A DNA stretch of 64,000 nucleotides from Prosopocoilus inquinatus (taxonomy: Eukaryota > Arthropoda > Insecta > Coleoptera > Lucanidae). Position numbers and translations under genes: made by a program. Location of the stretch: positions 348,501-412,500 of the forward strand of contig JAYKNF010000014.1 in assembly GCA_036172665.1 (NCBI GenBank), written 5' to 3'. The notes below the pieces were generated by a model. That model did not search any database. It was not told the DNA's origin and saw only the letters and a program-made list of their open reading frames with translations. Shown in pieces: positions 25,517 to 39,599 of the stretch; within the stretch, counting starts at the first letter, position 1; each line of letters opens with the position of its first letter.

Positions 25517-28500
25517 CCAAACGTCAAATAACATGATAGATAAGTAAGGATCGATTAGATACAGCACAGGGACAACGCTAATACGTGTTGTTTCGTTTAA
25601 AACTATTTCCAGCTCCTGCTGCGTCCAAAAACTTTGTATCTCACATCAGACTTACTGGAGTGTATCCAAACGTTAAATAACATGTTAGATAAGTAAGGAT
25701 CGTTTAGATACATCACAGGAACAACGCTAATAGGTGTTGTTTCGTTCAAAACTATTTCCAGCTTCTGCTGCGTCCGAAATCTTTGTATCTCTCATCCTAG
25801 TTACTGGAGTCCATCCAAACGTCAAATAACATGATAGATGAGTAAGGATCGATTAGATACATCACAGGAACAACGCTAATACGTGTTGTTTCGTTTAAAA
25901 CTATTTCCAGCTTCTGCTGCGTCCGAAAACGTCGTATCTCACATCAGAGTTACTGGAGTCCATCCAAACGTCAAATAACATGATAGATAAGTAAGGATCG
26001 ATTAGATACAGCACAGGAACAACGCTAATACGTGTTGTTTCGTTTAAACCTATTTCCAGCTCCTGCTGCGTCCAAAAACTTTGTATCTCACATCAGAGTT
26101 ACTGGAGTCCATCCAAACGTCAAATAACATGATAGATGAGTAAGGATCGATTAGATACATCACAGGAACAACGCTAATACGTGTTGTTTCGTTTAAAACT
26201 ATTTCCAGCTTCTGCTGCGTCCGAAAACTTCGTATCTCACATCAGAGTTACTGGAGTCCATCGAAACGTCAAATAACATGATAGATAAGTAAGTATCGAT
26301 TAGATACAGCACAGGAACAACGCTAATACGTGTTGTTTCGTTTAAAACTATTTCCAGCTCCTGTTGCGTCCAAAAACTTTGTATCTCACATCAGACTTAC
26401 TGGAGTCCATCCAAACGTCAAATAACATGTTAGATAAGTAAGGATCGTTTAGATACATCACAGGAACAACGCTAATACGTGTTGTTTCGTTCAAAACTAT
26501 TTCCAGCTTCTGCTGCGTCCGATAACTTTGTATCTCACATCAGAGTTACTGGAGTCTGTCCAAACGTCAAATAACATGATAGATGAGTAAGGATCGATTA
26601 GATACATTACAGGAACAACGCTAATATGTGTTGTTTCGTTTAAAACTATTTCCAGCTCCTGCTGCGTCCCAAAACTTTGTATCTCACATCAGACACACTG
26701 GAGTCCATCCAAACGTCAAATAACATGTTAGATAAGTAAGGATCGTTTAGATACATCACAGGAACAACGCTAATACGTGTTGTTTCGTTTAAAACTATTT
26801 CCAGCTCCTGCTGCGTCCAAAAACTTTGTATCTCACATCAGACTTACTGGAGTGTATCCAAACGTTAAATAACATGTTAGATAAGGAAGGATCGTTTAGA
26901 TACATCACAGGAACAACGCTAATAGGTGTTGTTTCGTTCAAAACTATTTCCAGCTGCTGCTGCGTCCGAAAACGTCGTATCTCACATCAGAGTTACTGGA
27001 GTCCATCGAAATGTCAAATAACATGATAGATAAGTAAGGATCGATTAGATACAGCACAGGAACAACGCTAATGCGTGTTGTTTCGTTCAAAACTATTTCC
27101 AGCTTCTGCTGCGTCCGAAAACGTCGAATCTCACATCAGAGTTACTGGAGCCCATCGAAACGTCAAATAACATGATAGATAAGTAAGGATCGATTAGATA
27201 CATCACAGGAACATCGCTAATGCGTGTTGTTTCGTTTAAAACTATTTCCAGCTTCTGCTGCGTCCGAAAACGTCGTATCTCACATCAGAGTTACTGGAGT
27301 CCATCCAAACGTCAAATAACATGATAGATGAGTAAGGATCGATTAGATACATCACAGGAACAACGCTAATACGTGTTGTTTCGTTTAAAACTATTTCCAG
27401 CTTCGGCTGCGTCCGAGAACTTCGTATCTAAAGTCAGGGTTACTGGAGTCCATCCAAACGTCAAATAACATGATAGATAAGTAAGGATCGATTAGATACA
27501 TCACAGGAACAACGATAATGCATGTTGTTTCGTTTAAAACTATTTCTAGCTTCAGCTGCGTCCGATAACTTCGTATCTCACATCTAAGTTACTGGAGTCC
27601 ATCGTAACGCCAAATAACATGATAGATGAGTAAGGATCGATTAGATACAGCACAGGAACAACGCTAATACGTGTTGTTTCGTTTAAAACTATTTCCAGCT
27701 CCTGCTGCGTCCAAAAACTTTGTATCTCACATCAGACTTACTGGAGTGTATCCAAACGTTAAATAACATGTTAGATAAGTAAGGATCGTTTAGATACATC
27801 ACAGGAACAACGCTAATAGGTGTTGTTTCGTTCAAAACTATTTCCAGCTTCTGCTGCGTCCGAAATCTTTGTATCTCTCATCCTAGTTACTGGAGTCCAT
27901 CCAAACGTCAAATAACATGATAGATGAGTAAGGATCGATAAGATACATCACAGGAACAACGCTAATACGTGTTATTTCGTTTAAAACTATTTCCAGCTTC
28001 TGCTGCGTCCGAAAACGTCGTATCTCACATCAGAGTTACTGGAGTCCATCCAAACGTCAAATAACATGTTAGATAAGTAAGGATCGTTTAGATACATCAC
28101 AGGAACAACGCTAATACGTGTTGTTTCGTTCAAAACTATTTCCAGCTTCTGCTGCGTCCGATAACTTTGTATCTCACATCAGAGTTACTGGAGTCTGTCC
28201 AAACGTCAAATAACATGATAGATGAGTAAGGATCGATTAGATACATTACAGGAACAACGCTAATATGTGTTGTTTCGTTTAAAACTATTTCCAGCTCCTG
28301 CTGCGTCCCAAAACTTTGTATCTCACATCAGACACACTGGAGTCCATCCAAACGTCAAATAACATGTTAGATAAGTAAGGATCGTTTAGATACATCACAG
28401 GAACAACGCTAATACGTGTTGTTTCGTTTAAAACTATTTCCAGCTCCTGCTGCGTCCAAAAACTTTGTATCTCACATCAGACTTACTGGAGTGTATCCAA

Positions 28501-30830
28501 ACGTTAAATAACATGTTAGATAAGGAAGGATCGTTTAGATACATCACAGGAACAACGCTAATAGGTGTTGTTTCGTTCAAAACTATTTCCAGCTTCTGCT
28601 GCGTCCGAAATCTTTGTATCTCTCATCCTAGTTACTGGAGTCCATCCAAACGTCAAATAACATGATAGATGAGTAAGGATCGATTAGATACATTACAGGA
28701 ACAACGCTAATATGTGTTGTTTCGTTTAAAACTATTTCCAGCTGCTGCTGCGTCCGAAAACGTCGTATCTCACATCAGAGTTACTAGAGTCCATCGAAAT
28801 GTCAAATAACATGATAGATAAGTAAGGATCGATTAGATACAGCACAGGAACAACGCTAATGCGTGTTGTTTCGTTCAAAACTATTTCCAGCTTCTGCTGC
28901 GTCCGAAAACGTCGAATCTCACATCAGAGTTACTGGAGCCCATCGAAACGTCAAATAACATGATAGATAAGTAAGGATCGATTAGATACATCACAGGAAC
29001 AACGCTAATACGTGTTGTTTCGTTTAAAACTATTTCCAGCTTCTACTGCGTCCGAGAACTTTGTATCTCCCATCAGAGTTACTGGAGTCCGTCCAAACGT
29101 CAAATAACATGATAGATGAGTAAGGATCGATTAGATACATCACAGGAACAACGCTAATATGTGTTGTTTCGTTTCAAACTATTTCCAGCTGCTGCTGCGT
29201 CTGAAAATTTCATATCTCACATTAGAGTTACTGGAGTCCATCGAAACGTCAAATAACATAGTAGCTAAGTAAGGATCGATTAGATACATCACAGGAACAA
29301 CGCTAATACGTGTTGTTTCGTTTAAAACTATTTCCAGCTCCTGCTGCGTCCGAAAACGTCGTATCTCACATCAGAGTTACTGGAGTCCATCCAAACGTCA
29401 AATAACATGATAGATAAGTAAGGATCGATTAGATACAGCACAGGGACAACGCTAATACGTGTTGTTTCGTTTAAAACTATTTCCAGCTCCTGCTGCGTCC
29501 AAAAACTTTGTATCTCACATCAGACTTACTGGAGTGTATCCAAACGTTAAATAACATGTTAGATAAGTAAGGATCGTTTAGATACATCACAGGAACAACG
29601 CTAATAGGTGTTGTTTCGTTCAAAACTATTTCCAGCTTCTGCTGCGTCCGAAATCTTTGTATCTCTCATCCTAGTTACTGGAGTCCATCCAAACGTCAAA
29701 TAACATGATAGATGAGTAAGGATCGATTAGATACATCACAGGAACAACGCTAATACGTGTTGTTTCGTTTAAAACTATTTCCAGCTTCTGCTGCGTCCGA
29801 AAACGTCGTATCTCACATCAGAGTTACTGGAGTCCATCCAAACGTCAAATAACATGATAGATAAGTAAGGATCGATTAGATACAGCACAGGAACAACGCT
29901 AATACGTGTTGTTTCGTTTAAACCTATTTCCAGCTCCTGCTGCGTCCAAAAACTTTGTATCTCACATCAGAGTTACTGGAGTCCATCCAAACGTCAAATA
30001 ACATGATAGATGAGTAAGGATCGATTAGATACATCACAGGAACAACGCTAATACGTGTTGTTTCGTTTAAAACTATTTCCAGCTTCTGCTGCGTCCGAAA
30101 ACTTCGTATCTCACATCAGAGTTACTGGAGTCCATCGAAACGTCAAATAACATGATAGATAAGTAAGTATCGATTAGATACAGCACAGGAACAACGCTAA
30201 TACGTGTTGTTTCGTTTAAAACTATTTCCAGCTCCTGTTGCGTCCAAAAACTTTGTATCTCACATCAGACTTACTGGAGTCCATCCAAACGTCAAATAAC
30301 ATGTTAGATAAGTAAGGATCGTTTAGATACATCACAGGAACAACGCTAATACGTGTTGTTTCGTTCAAAACTATTTCCAGCTTCTGCTGCGTCCGATAAC
30401 TTTGTATCTCACATCAGAGTTACTGGAGTCTGTCCAAACGTCAAATAACATGATAGATGAGTAAGGATCGATTAGATACATTACAGGAACAACGCTAATA
30501 TGTGTTGTTTCGTTTGAAACTATTTCCAGCTCCTGCTGCGTCCCAAAACTTTGTATCTCACATCAGACACACTGGAGTCCATCCAAACGTCAAATAACAT
30601 GTTAGATAAGTAAGGATCGTTTAGATACATCACAGGAACAACGCTAATACGTGTTGTTTCGTTTAAAACTATTTCCAGCTCCTGCTGCGTCCAAAAACTT
30701 TGTATCTCACATCAGACTTACTGGAGTGTATCCAAACGTTAAATAACATGTTAGATAAGGAAGGATCGTTTAGATACATCACAGGAACAACGCTAATAGG
30801 TGTTGTTTCGTTCAAAACTATTTCCAGCTT
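25140..30830 (+). repeat. 26-monomer repeat (offset 3,874 bp)
   Basis: About 25,140-26,950 matches about 29,020-30,830 at an offset of 3,874 bp, 26 x 149. Diagnostic variants shared by both are TTCTACTGCG, CCCATCAG, TGCGTCTGAAAATTTCATATC, CAGCACAGGGAC and TTTAAACCTATTTCC. The copies part at 26,954/30,828, where one continues with CTGCTGCTGCG and the other with CTTCTGCTGCG. Confidence 0.85.
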
Positions 30831-33550
30831 CTGCTGCGTCCGAAATCTTTGTATCTCTCATCCTAGTTACTGGAGTCCATCCAAACGTCAAATAACATGA
30901 TAGATGAGTAAGGATCGATTAGATACATTACAGGAACAACGCTAATATGTGTTGTTTCGTTTAAAACTATTTCCAGCTGCTGCTGCGTCCGAAAACGTCG
31001 TATCTCACATCAGAGTTACTGGAGTCCATCGAAATGTCAAATAACATGATAGATAAGTAAGGATCGATTAGATACAGCACAGGAACAACGCTAATGCGTG
31101 TTGTTTCGTTCAAAACTATTTCCAGCTTCTGCTGCGTCCGAAAACGTCGAATCTCACATCAGAGTTACTGGAGCCCATCGAAACGTCAAATAACATGATA
31201 GATAAGTAAGGATCGATTAGATACATCACAGGAACATCGCTAATGCGTGTTGTTTCGTTTAAAACTATTTCCAGCTTCTGCTGCGTCCGAAAACGTCGTA
31301 TCTCACATCAGAGTTACTGGAGTGCATCCAAACGTCAAATAACATGATAGATGAGTAAGGATCGATTAGATACATCACAGGAACAACGCTAATACGTGTT
31401 GTTTCGTTTAAAACTATTTCCAGCTCCTGCTGCGTCCCAAAACTTTGTATCTCACATCAGACACACTGGAGTCCATCTAAACGTCAAATAACATGTTAGA
31501 TAAGTAAGGATCGTTTAGATACATCACAGGAACAACGCTAATAGGTGGTGTATCGTTCAAAAGTATTTCCAGCTTCTTCTGCGTCCGAAATCTTTGTATC
31601 TCTCATCAGAGTTACTGGAGTCCACCCAAACGTCAAATAACATGATAGATAAGTAAGGATCGATTAGATACAGCACAGGAACAACGCTAATACGTGTTGT
31701 TTTGTTTAAAACTATTTCCAGCTCCTGCTGCGTCCAAAAACTTTGTATCTCACATCAGAGTTACTGGAGTCCATCCAAACGTCAAATAACATGATAGATG
31801 AGTAAGGATCGATTAGATACATCACAGGAACAACGCTAATACGTGTTGTTTCGTTTAAAACTATTTCCAGCTTCGGCTGCGTCCGAGAACTTCGTATCTA
31901 AAGTCAGGGTTACTGGAGTCCATCCAAACGTCAAATAACATGATAGATAAGTAAGGATCGATTAGATACATCACAGGAACAACGCTAATGCATGTTGTTT
32001 CGTTTAAAACTATTTCTAGCTTCAGCTGCGTCCGATAACTTCGTATCTCACATCTAAGTTACTGGAGTCCATCGTAACGCCAAATAACATGATAGATGAG
32101 TAAGGATCGATTAGATACAGCACAGGAACAACGCTAATACGTGTTGTTTCGTTTAAAACTATTTCCAGCTCCTGCTGCGTCCAAAAATTTTGTATCTCAC
32201 ATCAGACTTACTGGAGTGTATCCAAACGTTAAATAACATGTTAGATAAGTAAGGATCGTTTAGATACATCACAGGAACAACGCTAATAGGTGTTGTTTCG
32301 TTCAAAACTATTTCCAGCTTCTGCTGCGTCCGAAATCTTTGTATCTCTCATCCTAGTTACTGGAGTCCATCCAAACGTCAAATAACATGATAGATGAGTA
32401 AGGATCGATAAGATACATCACAGGAACAACGCTAATACGTGTTATTTCGTTTATAACTATTTCCAGCTTCTGCTGCGTCCGAAAACGTCGTATCTCACAT
32501 CAGAGTTACTGGAGTCCATCCAAACGTCAAATAACATGTTAGATAAGTAAGGATCGTTTAGATACATCACAGGAACAACGCTAATACGTGTTGTTTCGTT
32601 CAAAACTATTTCCAGCTTCTGCTGCGTCCGATAACTTTGTATCTCACATCAGAGTTACTGGAGTCTGTCCAAACGTCAAATAACATGATAGATGAGTAAG
32701 GATCGATTAGATACATTACAGGAACAACGCTAATATGTGTTGTTTCGTTTAAAACTATTTCCAGCTCCTGCTGCGTCCCAAAACTTTGTATCTCACATCA
32801 GACACACTGGAGTCCATCCAAACGTCAAATAACATGTTAGATAAGTAAGGATCGTTTAGATACATCACAGGAACAACGCTAATACGTGTTGTTTCGTTTA
32901 AAACTATTTCCAGCTCCTGCTGCGTCCAAAAACTTTGTATCTCACATCAGACTTACTGGAGTGTATCCAAACGTTAAATAACATGTTAGATAAGGAAGGA
33001 TCGTTTAGATACATCACAGGAACAACGCTAATAGGTGTTGTTTCGTTCAAAACTATTTCCAGCTTCTGCTGCGTCCGAAATCTTTGTATCTCTCATCCTA
33101 GTTACTGGAGTCCATCCAAACGTCAAATAACATGATAGATGAGTAAGGATCGATTAGATACATTACAGGAACAACGCTAATATGTGTTGTTTCGTTTAAA
33201 ACTATTTCCAGCTGCTGCTGCGTCCGAAAACGTCGTATCTCACATCAGAGTTACTGGAGTCCATCGAAATGTCAAATAACATGATAGATAAGTAAGGATC
33301 GATTAGATACAGCACAGGAACAACGCTAATGCGTGTTGTTTCGTTCAAAACTATTTCCAGCTTCTGCTGCGTCCGAAAACGTCGAATCTCACATCAGAGT
33401 TACTGGAGCCCATCGAAACGTCAAATAACATGATAGATAAGTAAGGATCGATTAGATACATCACAGGAACATCGCTAATGCGTGTTGTTTCGTTTAAAAC
33501 TATTTCCAGCTTCTGCTGCGTCCGAAAACGTCGTATCTCACATCAGAGTT
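27300..33550 (+). repeat. 15- and 30-monomer repeats (offsets 2,235 and 4,470 bp)
   Basis: A seven-monomer segment occurs at about 28,035-29,010, 30,270-31,320 and 32,505-33,555, spaced exactly 2,235 bp (15 x 149). It carries a GATAAGGAAGG variant in place of GATAAGTAAGG. The flanking eight monomers differ between neighbouring spacings but match at twice the distance: 27,300-29,000 aligns with 31,770-33,470 at 4,470 bp, sharing AGGATCGATAAGATAC. This is alternation of two block types. Confidence 0.85.
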
Positions 33551-33555
33551 ACTGG

Positions 33556-36360
33556 AGCCCATCGAAACGTCAAATAACATGATAGATAAGTAAGGATCTA
33601 TTAGATACAGCACAGGAACAACGCTTAAACGTGTTGTTTCGTTTAAAACTATTTCCAGCTTCTGCTGCGTCCGAAAACGTCGTATCTCACATCAGAGTTA
33701 CTGGAGCCCATCGAAACGTCAAATAACATGATAGATAAGTAAGGATCGATTAGATACAGCACAGGAACAACGCTAAAACGTGTTGTTTCGTTTACAACTA
33801 TTTCCAGCTCCTGCTGCGTCCGAAAACTTCGTATCTCACATCTAAGTTACTGGAGTCCATCGAAACGCCAAATAACATGATAGATGAGTAAGGATCGATT
33901 AGATACTTCACAGGAACAACGCTAATACGTGTTGTTTCGTTCAAAACTATTTCCAGCTTCTGCTGCGTCCGATAACTTTGTATCTCACATCAGAGTTACT
34001 GGAGTCTGTCCAAACGTCAAATAACATGATAGATGAGTAAGGATCGATTAGATACATTACAGGAACAACGCTAATGCATGTTGTTTCGTTTAAAACTATT
34101 TCTAGCTTCAGCTGCGTCCGAGAACTTCGTATCTCACATCTAAGTTACTGGAGTCCATCGTAACGCCAAATAACATGATAGATGAGTAAGGATCGATTAG
34201 ATACATCACAGGAACAACGCTAATGCGTGTTGTTTCGTTTAAAACTATTTCCAGCTTCTGCTGCGTCCGAGAACTTCGTATCTCACGTCAGGGTTACTGG
34301 AGTCCATCCAAACGTCAAATAACATGATAGATAAGTAAGGATCGATTAGATACAGCACAGGAACAACGCTAATACGTGTTGTTTCGTTTAAAACTATTTC
34401 CAGCTCCTGCTGCGTCCAAAAACTTTGTATCTCACATCAGACTTACTGGAGTGTATCCAAACGTTAAATAACATGTTAGATAAGTAAGGATCGTTTAGAT
34501 ACATCACAGGAACAACGCTAATAGGTGTTGTTTCGTTCAAAACTATTTCCAGCTTCTGCTGCGTCCGAAATCTTTGTATCTCTCATCCTAGTTACTGGAG
34601 TCCATCCAAACGTCAAATAACATGATAGATGAGTAAGGATCGATTAGATACATCACAGGAACAACGCTAATACGTGTTGTATCGTTTAATACTATTTCCA
34701 GCTTCTGCTGCGTCCGGAAACGTCGTATCTCACATCAGAGTTACTGGAGTCCATCGAAACGTCAAATAACATGATAGATGAGTAAGGATCGATTAGATAC
34801 ATCACAGGAACAACGCTAATGCGTGTTGTTTCGTTTAAAACTATTTCCAGCTCCTGCTGCGTCCCAAAACTTTGTATCTCACATCAGACTCACTGGAGTC
34901 CACCCAAACGTCAAATAACATGATAGATGAGTAAGGATCGATTAGATACATCACAGGAACAACGCTAATACGTGTTGTTTCGTTTAAAACTATTTCCAGC
35001 TTCTGCTGCGTCCGAAAACGTCGTATCTCACATCAGAGTTACTGGAGTCCATCGAAATGTCAAATAACATGATAGATAAGTAAGGATCGATTAGATACAG
35101 CACAGGAACAACGCTAATGCGTGTTGTTTCGTTCAAAACTATTTCCAGCTTCTGCTGCGTCCGAAAACGTCGAATCTCACATCAGAGTTACTGGAGCCCA
35201 TCGAAACGTCAAATAACATGATAGATAAGTAAGTATCGATTAGATACATCACAGGAACAACGCTAATACGTGTTGTTTCGTTTAAAACTATTTCCAGCTC
35301 CTGCTGCGTCCAAAAACTTTGTATCTCACATCAGACTTACTGGAGTCCATCCAAACGTCAAATAACATGTTAGATAATTAAGGATCGTTTAGATACATCA
35401 CAGGAACAACGCTAATACGTGTTGTTTCGTTCAAAACTATTTCCAGCTTCTGCTGCGTCCGATAACTTTGTATCTCACATCAGAGTTACTGGAGTCTGTC
35501 CAAACGTCAAATAACATGATAGATGAGTAAGGATCGATTAGATACATTACAGGAACAACGCTAATATGTGTTGTTTCGTTTAAAACTATTTCCAGCTCCT
35601 GCTGCGTCCAAAAACTTTGTATCTCACATCAGACTTACTGGAGTCCATCCAAACGTCAAATAACATGTTAGATAAGTAAGGATCGTTTAGATACATCACA
35701 GGAACAACGCTAATACGTGTTGTTTCGTTCAAAACTATTTCCAGCTTCTACTGCGTCCGAGAACTTTGTATCTCCCATCAGAGTTACTGGAGTCCGTCCA
35801 AACGTCAAATAACATGATAGATGAGTAAGGATCGATTAGATACATCACAGGAACAACGCTAATATGTGTTGTTTCGTTTCAAACTATTTCCAGCTGCTGC
35901 TGCGTCTGAAAATTTCATATCTCACATTAGAGTTACTGGAGTCCATCGAAACGTCAAATAACATAGTAGCTAAGTAAGGATCGATTAGATACATCACAGG
36001 AACAACGCTAATACGTGTTGTTTCGTTTAAAACTATTTCCAGCTCCTGCTGCGTCCGAAAACGTCGTATCTCACATCAGAGTTACTGGAGTCCATCCAAA
36101 CGTCAAATAACATGATAGATAAGTAAGGATCGATTAGATACAGCACAGGGACAACGCTAATACGTGTTGTTTCGTTTAAAACTATTTCCAGCTCCTGCTG
36201 CGTCCAAAAACTTTGTATCTCACATCAGACTTACTGGAGTGTATCCAAACGTTAAATAACATGTTAGATAAGTAAGGATCGTTTAGATACATCACAGGAA
36301 CAACGCTAATAGGTGTTGTTTCGTTCAAAACTATTTCCAGCTTCTGCTGCGTCCGAAATC
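33556..36360 (+). repeat. Mosaic segment ending in a truncated monomer
   Basis: Monomers here resemble several other blocks. For example 35,746 onward matches 25,167 onward at 10,579 bp (71 x 149), including the TTCTACTGCG and CAGCACAGGGAC markers. A TAATTAAGG variant near 35,376 is local. The segment stops mid-monomer at GTCCGAAATC (36,360). Confidence 0.75.
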
Positions 36361-36361
36361 A
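36360..36361. other. Truncated-monomer junction
   Basis: GTCCGAAATC is followed directly by AGATAAGTAAGG, so the middle of the monomer is missing. The resumption base is the same as at the 4,603 junction. The sequence to the right is the copy of the 6,839 block, so this marks a block boundary. Confidence 0.88.
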
Positions 36362-38510
36362 GATAAGTAAGGATCGATTAGATACAGCACAGGAACAACG
36401 CTAATACGTGTTGTTTACTTTAAAACTATTTCCAGCTCCTGCTGCTTCCAAAAACTTTGTATCTCACATCAGACTTACTGGAGTCCATCCAAACTTTAAA
36501 TTACATGTTAGATAAGTAAGGATCGATTAAATACATCACAGGAACGACGCTAATACGTGTTGTTTCGTTTAAAACTATTTCCAGCTTCTGCTGCGTCCGA
36601 AAACGTCGTATCTCACATCAGACTTACTGGAGTCCATCGAAACGTCAAATAACATGATAGATGAGTAAGGATCGATTAGATACATCACAGGAATGCGTGT
36701 TGTTTCGTTTAAAACTATTTCCATCTTCTGCTGCGTCCGAAAACGGCGTATCCCACATCAGAGCTACTGGAGTCCATCGAAACGCCAAATAACATGATAG
36801 ATGAGTAAGGATCGATTAGATATATCACAGGAACAACGCTAATATGTGTTGTTTCGTTTAAAACTATTTCCAGCTGCTGCTGCGTCGGAAAATTTCGTAT
36901 CTCACGTTAGAGTTACTGGAGTCCATCGAAACGTCAAATAACATAGTAGCTAAGTAAGGATCGATTAGATACATCACAGGAACAACGCTAATAGGTGTTG
37001 TTTCGTTCAAAACTATTTCCAGCTTCTGCTGCGTCCAAAAACTTTGTATCTCACATCAGAGTTACTGGAGTCCATCCAAACGTCAAATAGCTTGACAGAT
37101 GAGTAAGGATCGATTAGATATATCACAGGAACAACGCCAATACGTGTTGCTTCGTTTAAAACTATTTACAGCTTCTGCTGCGTCCGAAAACGTCGTATCT
37201 CACATTAGAGTTACTGGAATCCATCGAAACGTCAAATAACATAGTAGCTAAGTAAGGATCGATTAGATACATCACAGGAACAACGCTAATGCGTGTTGTT
37301 TCGTTTAAAACTATTTCCAGCTTCTGCTGCGTCCGATAACCTTGTATCTCACATTAGAGTTACTGGAGTCTGTCCAAACGTCAAATAACATGATAGATGA
37401 GTAAGGATCGATTAGATACATTACAGGAACAACGCTAATATGTGTTGTTTCGTTTAAAACTATTTCCAGCTGCTGCTGCGTCCGAAAACGTCGTATCTCA
37501 CATCAGAGTTACTGGAGTCCATCGAAATGTCAAATAACATGATAGATAAGTAAGGATCGATTAGATACAGCACAGGAACAACGCTAATGCGTGTTGTTTC
37601 GTTTAAAACTATTTCTAGCTTCAGCTGGGTCCGAGAACTTCGTATCTCACATCTAAGTTACTGGAGTTCATCGAAACGCCAAATAACATGATAGATGAGT
37701 AAGGATCGATTAGATACATCACAGGATCTACGCCAATGCGTGTTGTTTCGTTTAAAACTATTTCCAGCTTCTGCTGCGTCCGAAAATTTCGTATCTCACA
37801 TTAGAGTTACTGGAGTCGATCGAAACGTCAAATAACATAGTAGCTAAGTAAGGATCGATTAGATATATCACAGGAACAACGCCAATACGTGTTGCTTCGT
37901 TTAAAACTATTTCCAGCTTCTGCTGCGTCCGAAAACTTCGTATCTCACATCAGAGTTACTGGAGTCCATCGAAACGTCAAATAACATGATAGATAAGTAA
38001 TTATCGATTAGATACAGCACAGGAACAACGCTAATACGTGTTGTTTCGTTTAAAACTATTTCCAGCTCCTGCTGCGTCCAAAAACTTTGTATCTCACATC
38101 AGACTTGCTGGAGTCCATCCAAACGTCAAATAACATGATAGATGAGTAAGGATCGATTAGATACATCACAGGAACAACGCTAATATGTGTTGTTTCGTTT
38201 CAAACTATTTCCAGCTGCTGCTGCGTCCGAAAATTTCGTATCTCACATTAGAGTTACTGGAGTCCATCGAAACGTCAAATAACATAGTAGCTAAGTAAGG
38301 ATCGATTAGATACATCACAGGAACAACGCTAATACGTGTTGTTTCGTTCAAAACTATTTCCAGCTTCTGCTGCGTCCAAAAACTTTGTATCTCACATCAG
38401 AGTTACTGGAGTCCATCCAAAAGTCAAATAATATGATAGATGAGTAAGGATCGATTAGATACATCACAGGAACAACGCTAATACGTGTTGTTTCGTTTAA
38501 AACTATTTCC
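36361..38510 (+). repeat. Second copy of the 6,839-8,990 block
   Basis: Matches the proximal block at an offset of 29,522 bp, with the same 9-bp deletion (36,693/36,694) and the AACTTTAAATTAC and AATAATATG markers. Differences such as GCTTGACAG for GCATGAGAG near 37,090 and GGATCTACG near 37,726 show some divergence since duplication. Confidence 0.85.
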
Positions 38511-39598
38511 AGCTTCGGCTGCGTCCGAGAACTTCGTATCTCAAGTCAGGGTTACTGGAGTCCATCCAAACGTCAAATAACATGATAGATAAGTAAGGAT
38601 CGATTAGATACATCACAGGAACAACGCTAATGCATGTTGTTTCGTTTAAAACTATTTCTAGCTTCAGCTGCGTCCGAGAACTTCGTATCTCACATCTAAG
38701 TTACTGGAGTCCATCGTAACGCCAAATAACATGATAGATGAGTAAGGATCGATTAGATACATCACAGGAACAACGCTAATGCGTGTTGTTTCGTTTAAAA
38801 CTATTTCCAGTTTCTGCTGCGTCCGAGAACTTCGTATCTCACGTCAGGTTTACTGGAGTCCATCCAAACGTCAAATAACATGATAGATAAGTAAGGATCG
38901 ATTAGATACAGCACAGGAACAACGCTAATACGTGTTCTTTCGTTTAAAACTATTTCCAGCTCCTGCTGCGTCCCAAAACTTTGTATCTCACATCAGACTC
39001 ACTGGAGTCCATCCAAACGTCAAATAATATGTTAGATAAGTAAGGATCGTTTAGATACATCACAGGAACAACGCTAATAGGTGGTGTATCGTTCAAAACT
39101 ATTTCCAGCTTCTGCTGCGTCCGAAATCTTTGTATCTCTCATCAGAGTTACTGGAGTCCACCCAAACGTCAAATAACATTATAGATGAGTAAGGATCGAT
39201 TAGATACATCACAGGAACAACGCTAATACGTGTTGTTTCGTTTAAAACTATTTCCAGCTTCTGCTACGTCCGAAAACGTCGTATCTCACATCAGAGTTAC
39301 TGGAGTCCATCCAAACGTCAAATAACATGATAGATGAGTAAGGATCGATTAGATACATCACAGGAACAACGCTAATACGTGTTGTTTCGTTCAAAACTAT
39401 TTCCAGCTTCTGCTGTGTCCAAAAACTTTGTATCTCACATCAGACTTACTGGAGTGTATCCAAACGTTAAATAACATGTTAGATAAGTAAGGATCGTTTA
39501 GATACATCACAGGAACAACGCTAATAGGTGTTGTTTCGTTCAAAACTATTTCCAGCTCCTGCTGCGTCCCAAAACTTTGTATCTCACATCAGACACAC
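38500..39598 (+). repeat. Copy of the 13,140-14,230 segment, cut by the inversion
   Basis: This matches 13,133-14,231 at an offset of 25,367 bp, and its twin near 20,400-21,500. Shared markers are CTCAAGTCAGGG, CGTCAGGTTTAC, GTGTTCTTTCG, AATAATATG and CTTCTGCTACG. The match ends at the orientation switch. Confidence 0.82.
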
Positions 39599-39599
39599 C
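39598..39599. other. Orientation switch of the satellite array
   Basis: Left of the join the sequence reads CATCAGACACAC in + orientation; right of it, CCTGTGATGTATC is the reverse complement of GATACATCACAGG. No extra bases and no clear microhomology are seen. The left monomer variant is met again inverted at 39,812, so the join is a fold-back with a 213-bp asymmetric spacer (39,599-39,811). Confidence 0.93.

Larger units (their letters stand above)
1..39598 (+). repeat. Left arm of the satellite array, + orientation
   Basis: All monomers here read in the orientation defined for the array, about 266 monomer lengths. The arm is a mosaic of higher-order repeats with offsets of 14, 15, 26, 30, 33 and 49 monomers, listed separately. 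Nothing but monomer sequence is visible: no mobile element, gene or simple-sequence block interrupts it. It ends abruptly inside a monomer, after the AGACACAC variant of the CATCAGAG block. Confidence 0.95.

Noticed and set aside
11347..33135. Repeated short open frames of 66-82 codons in the satellite, some in identical copies
   Set aside because: They are translations of monomers across one or two units. The 149-bp period shifts frame each copy, the products have no recognisable domain, and identical copies only reflect higher-order repeats.
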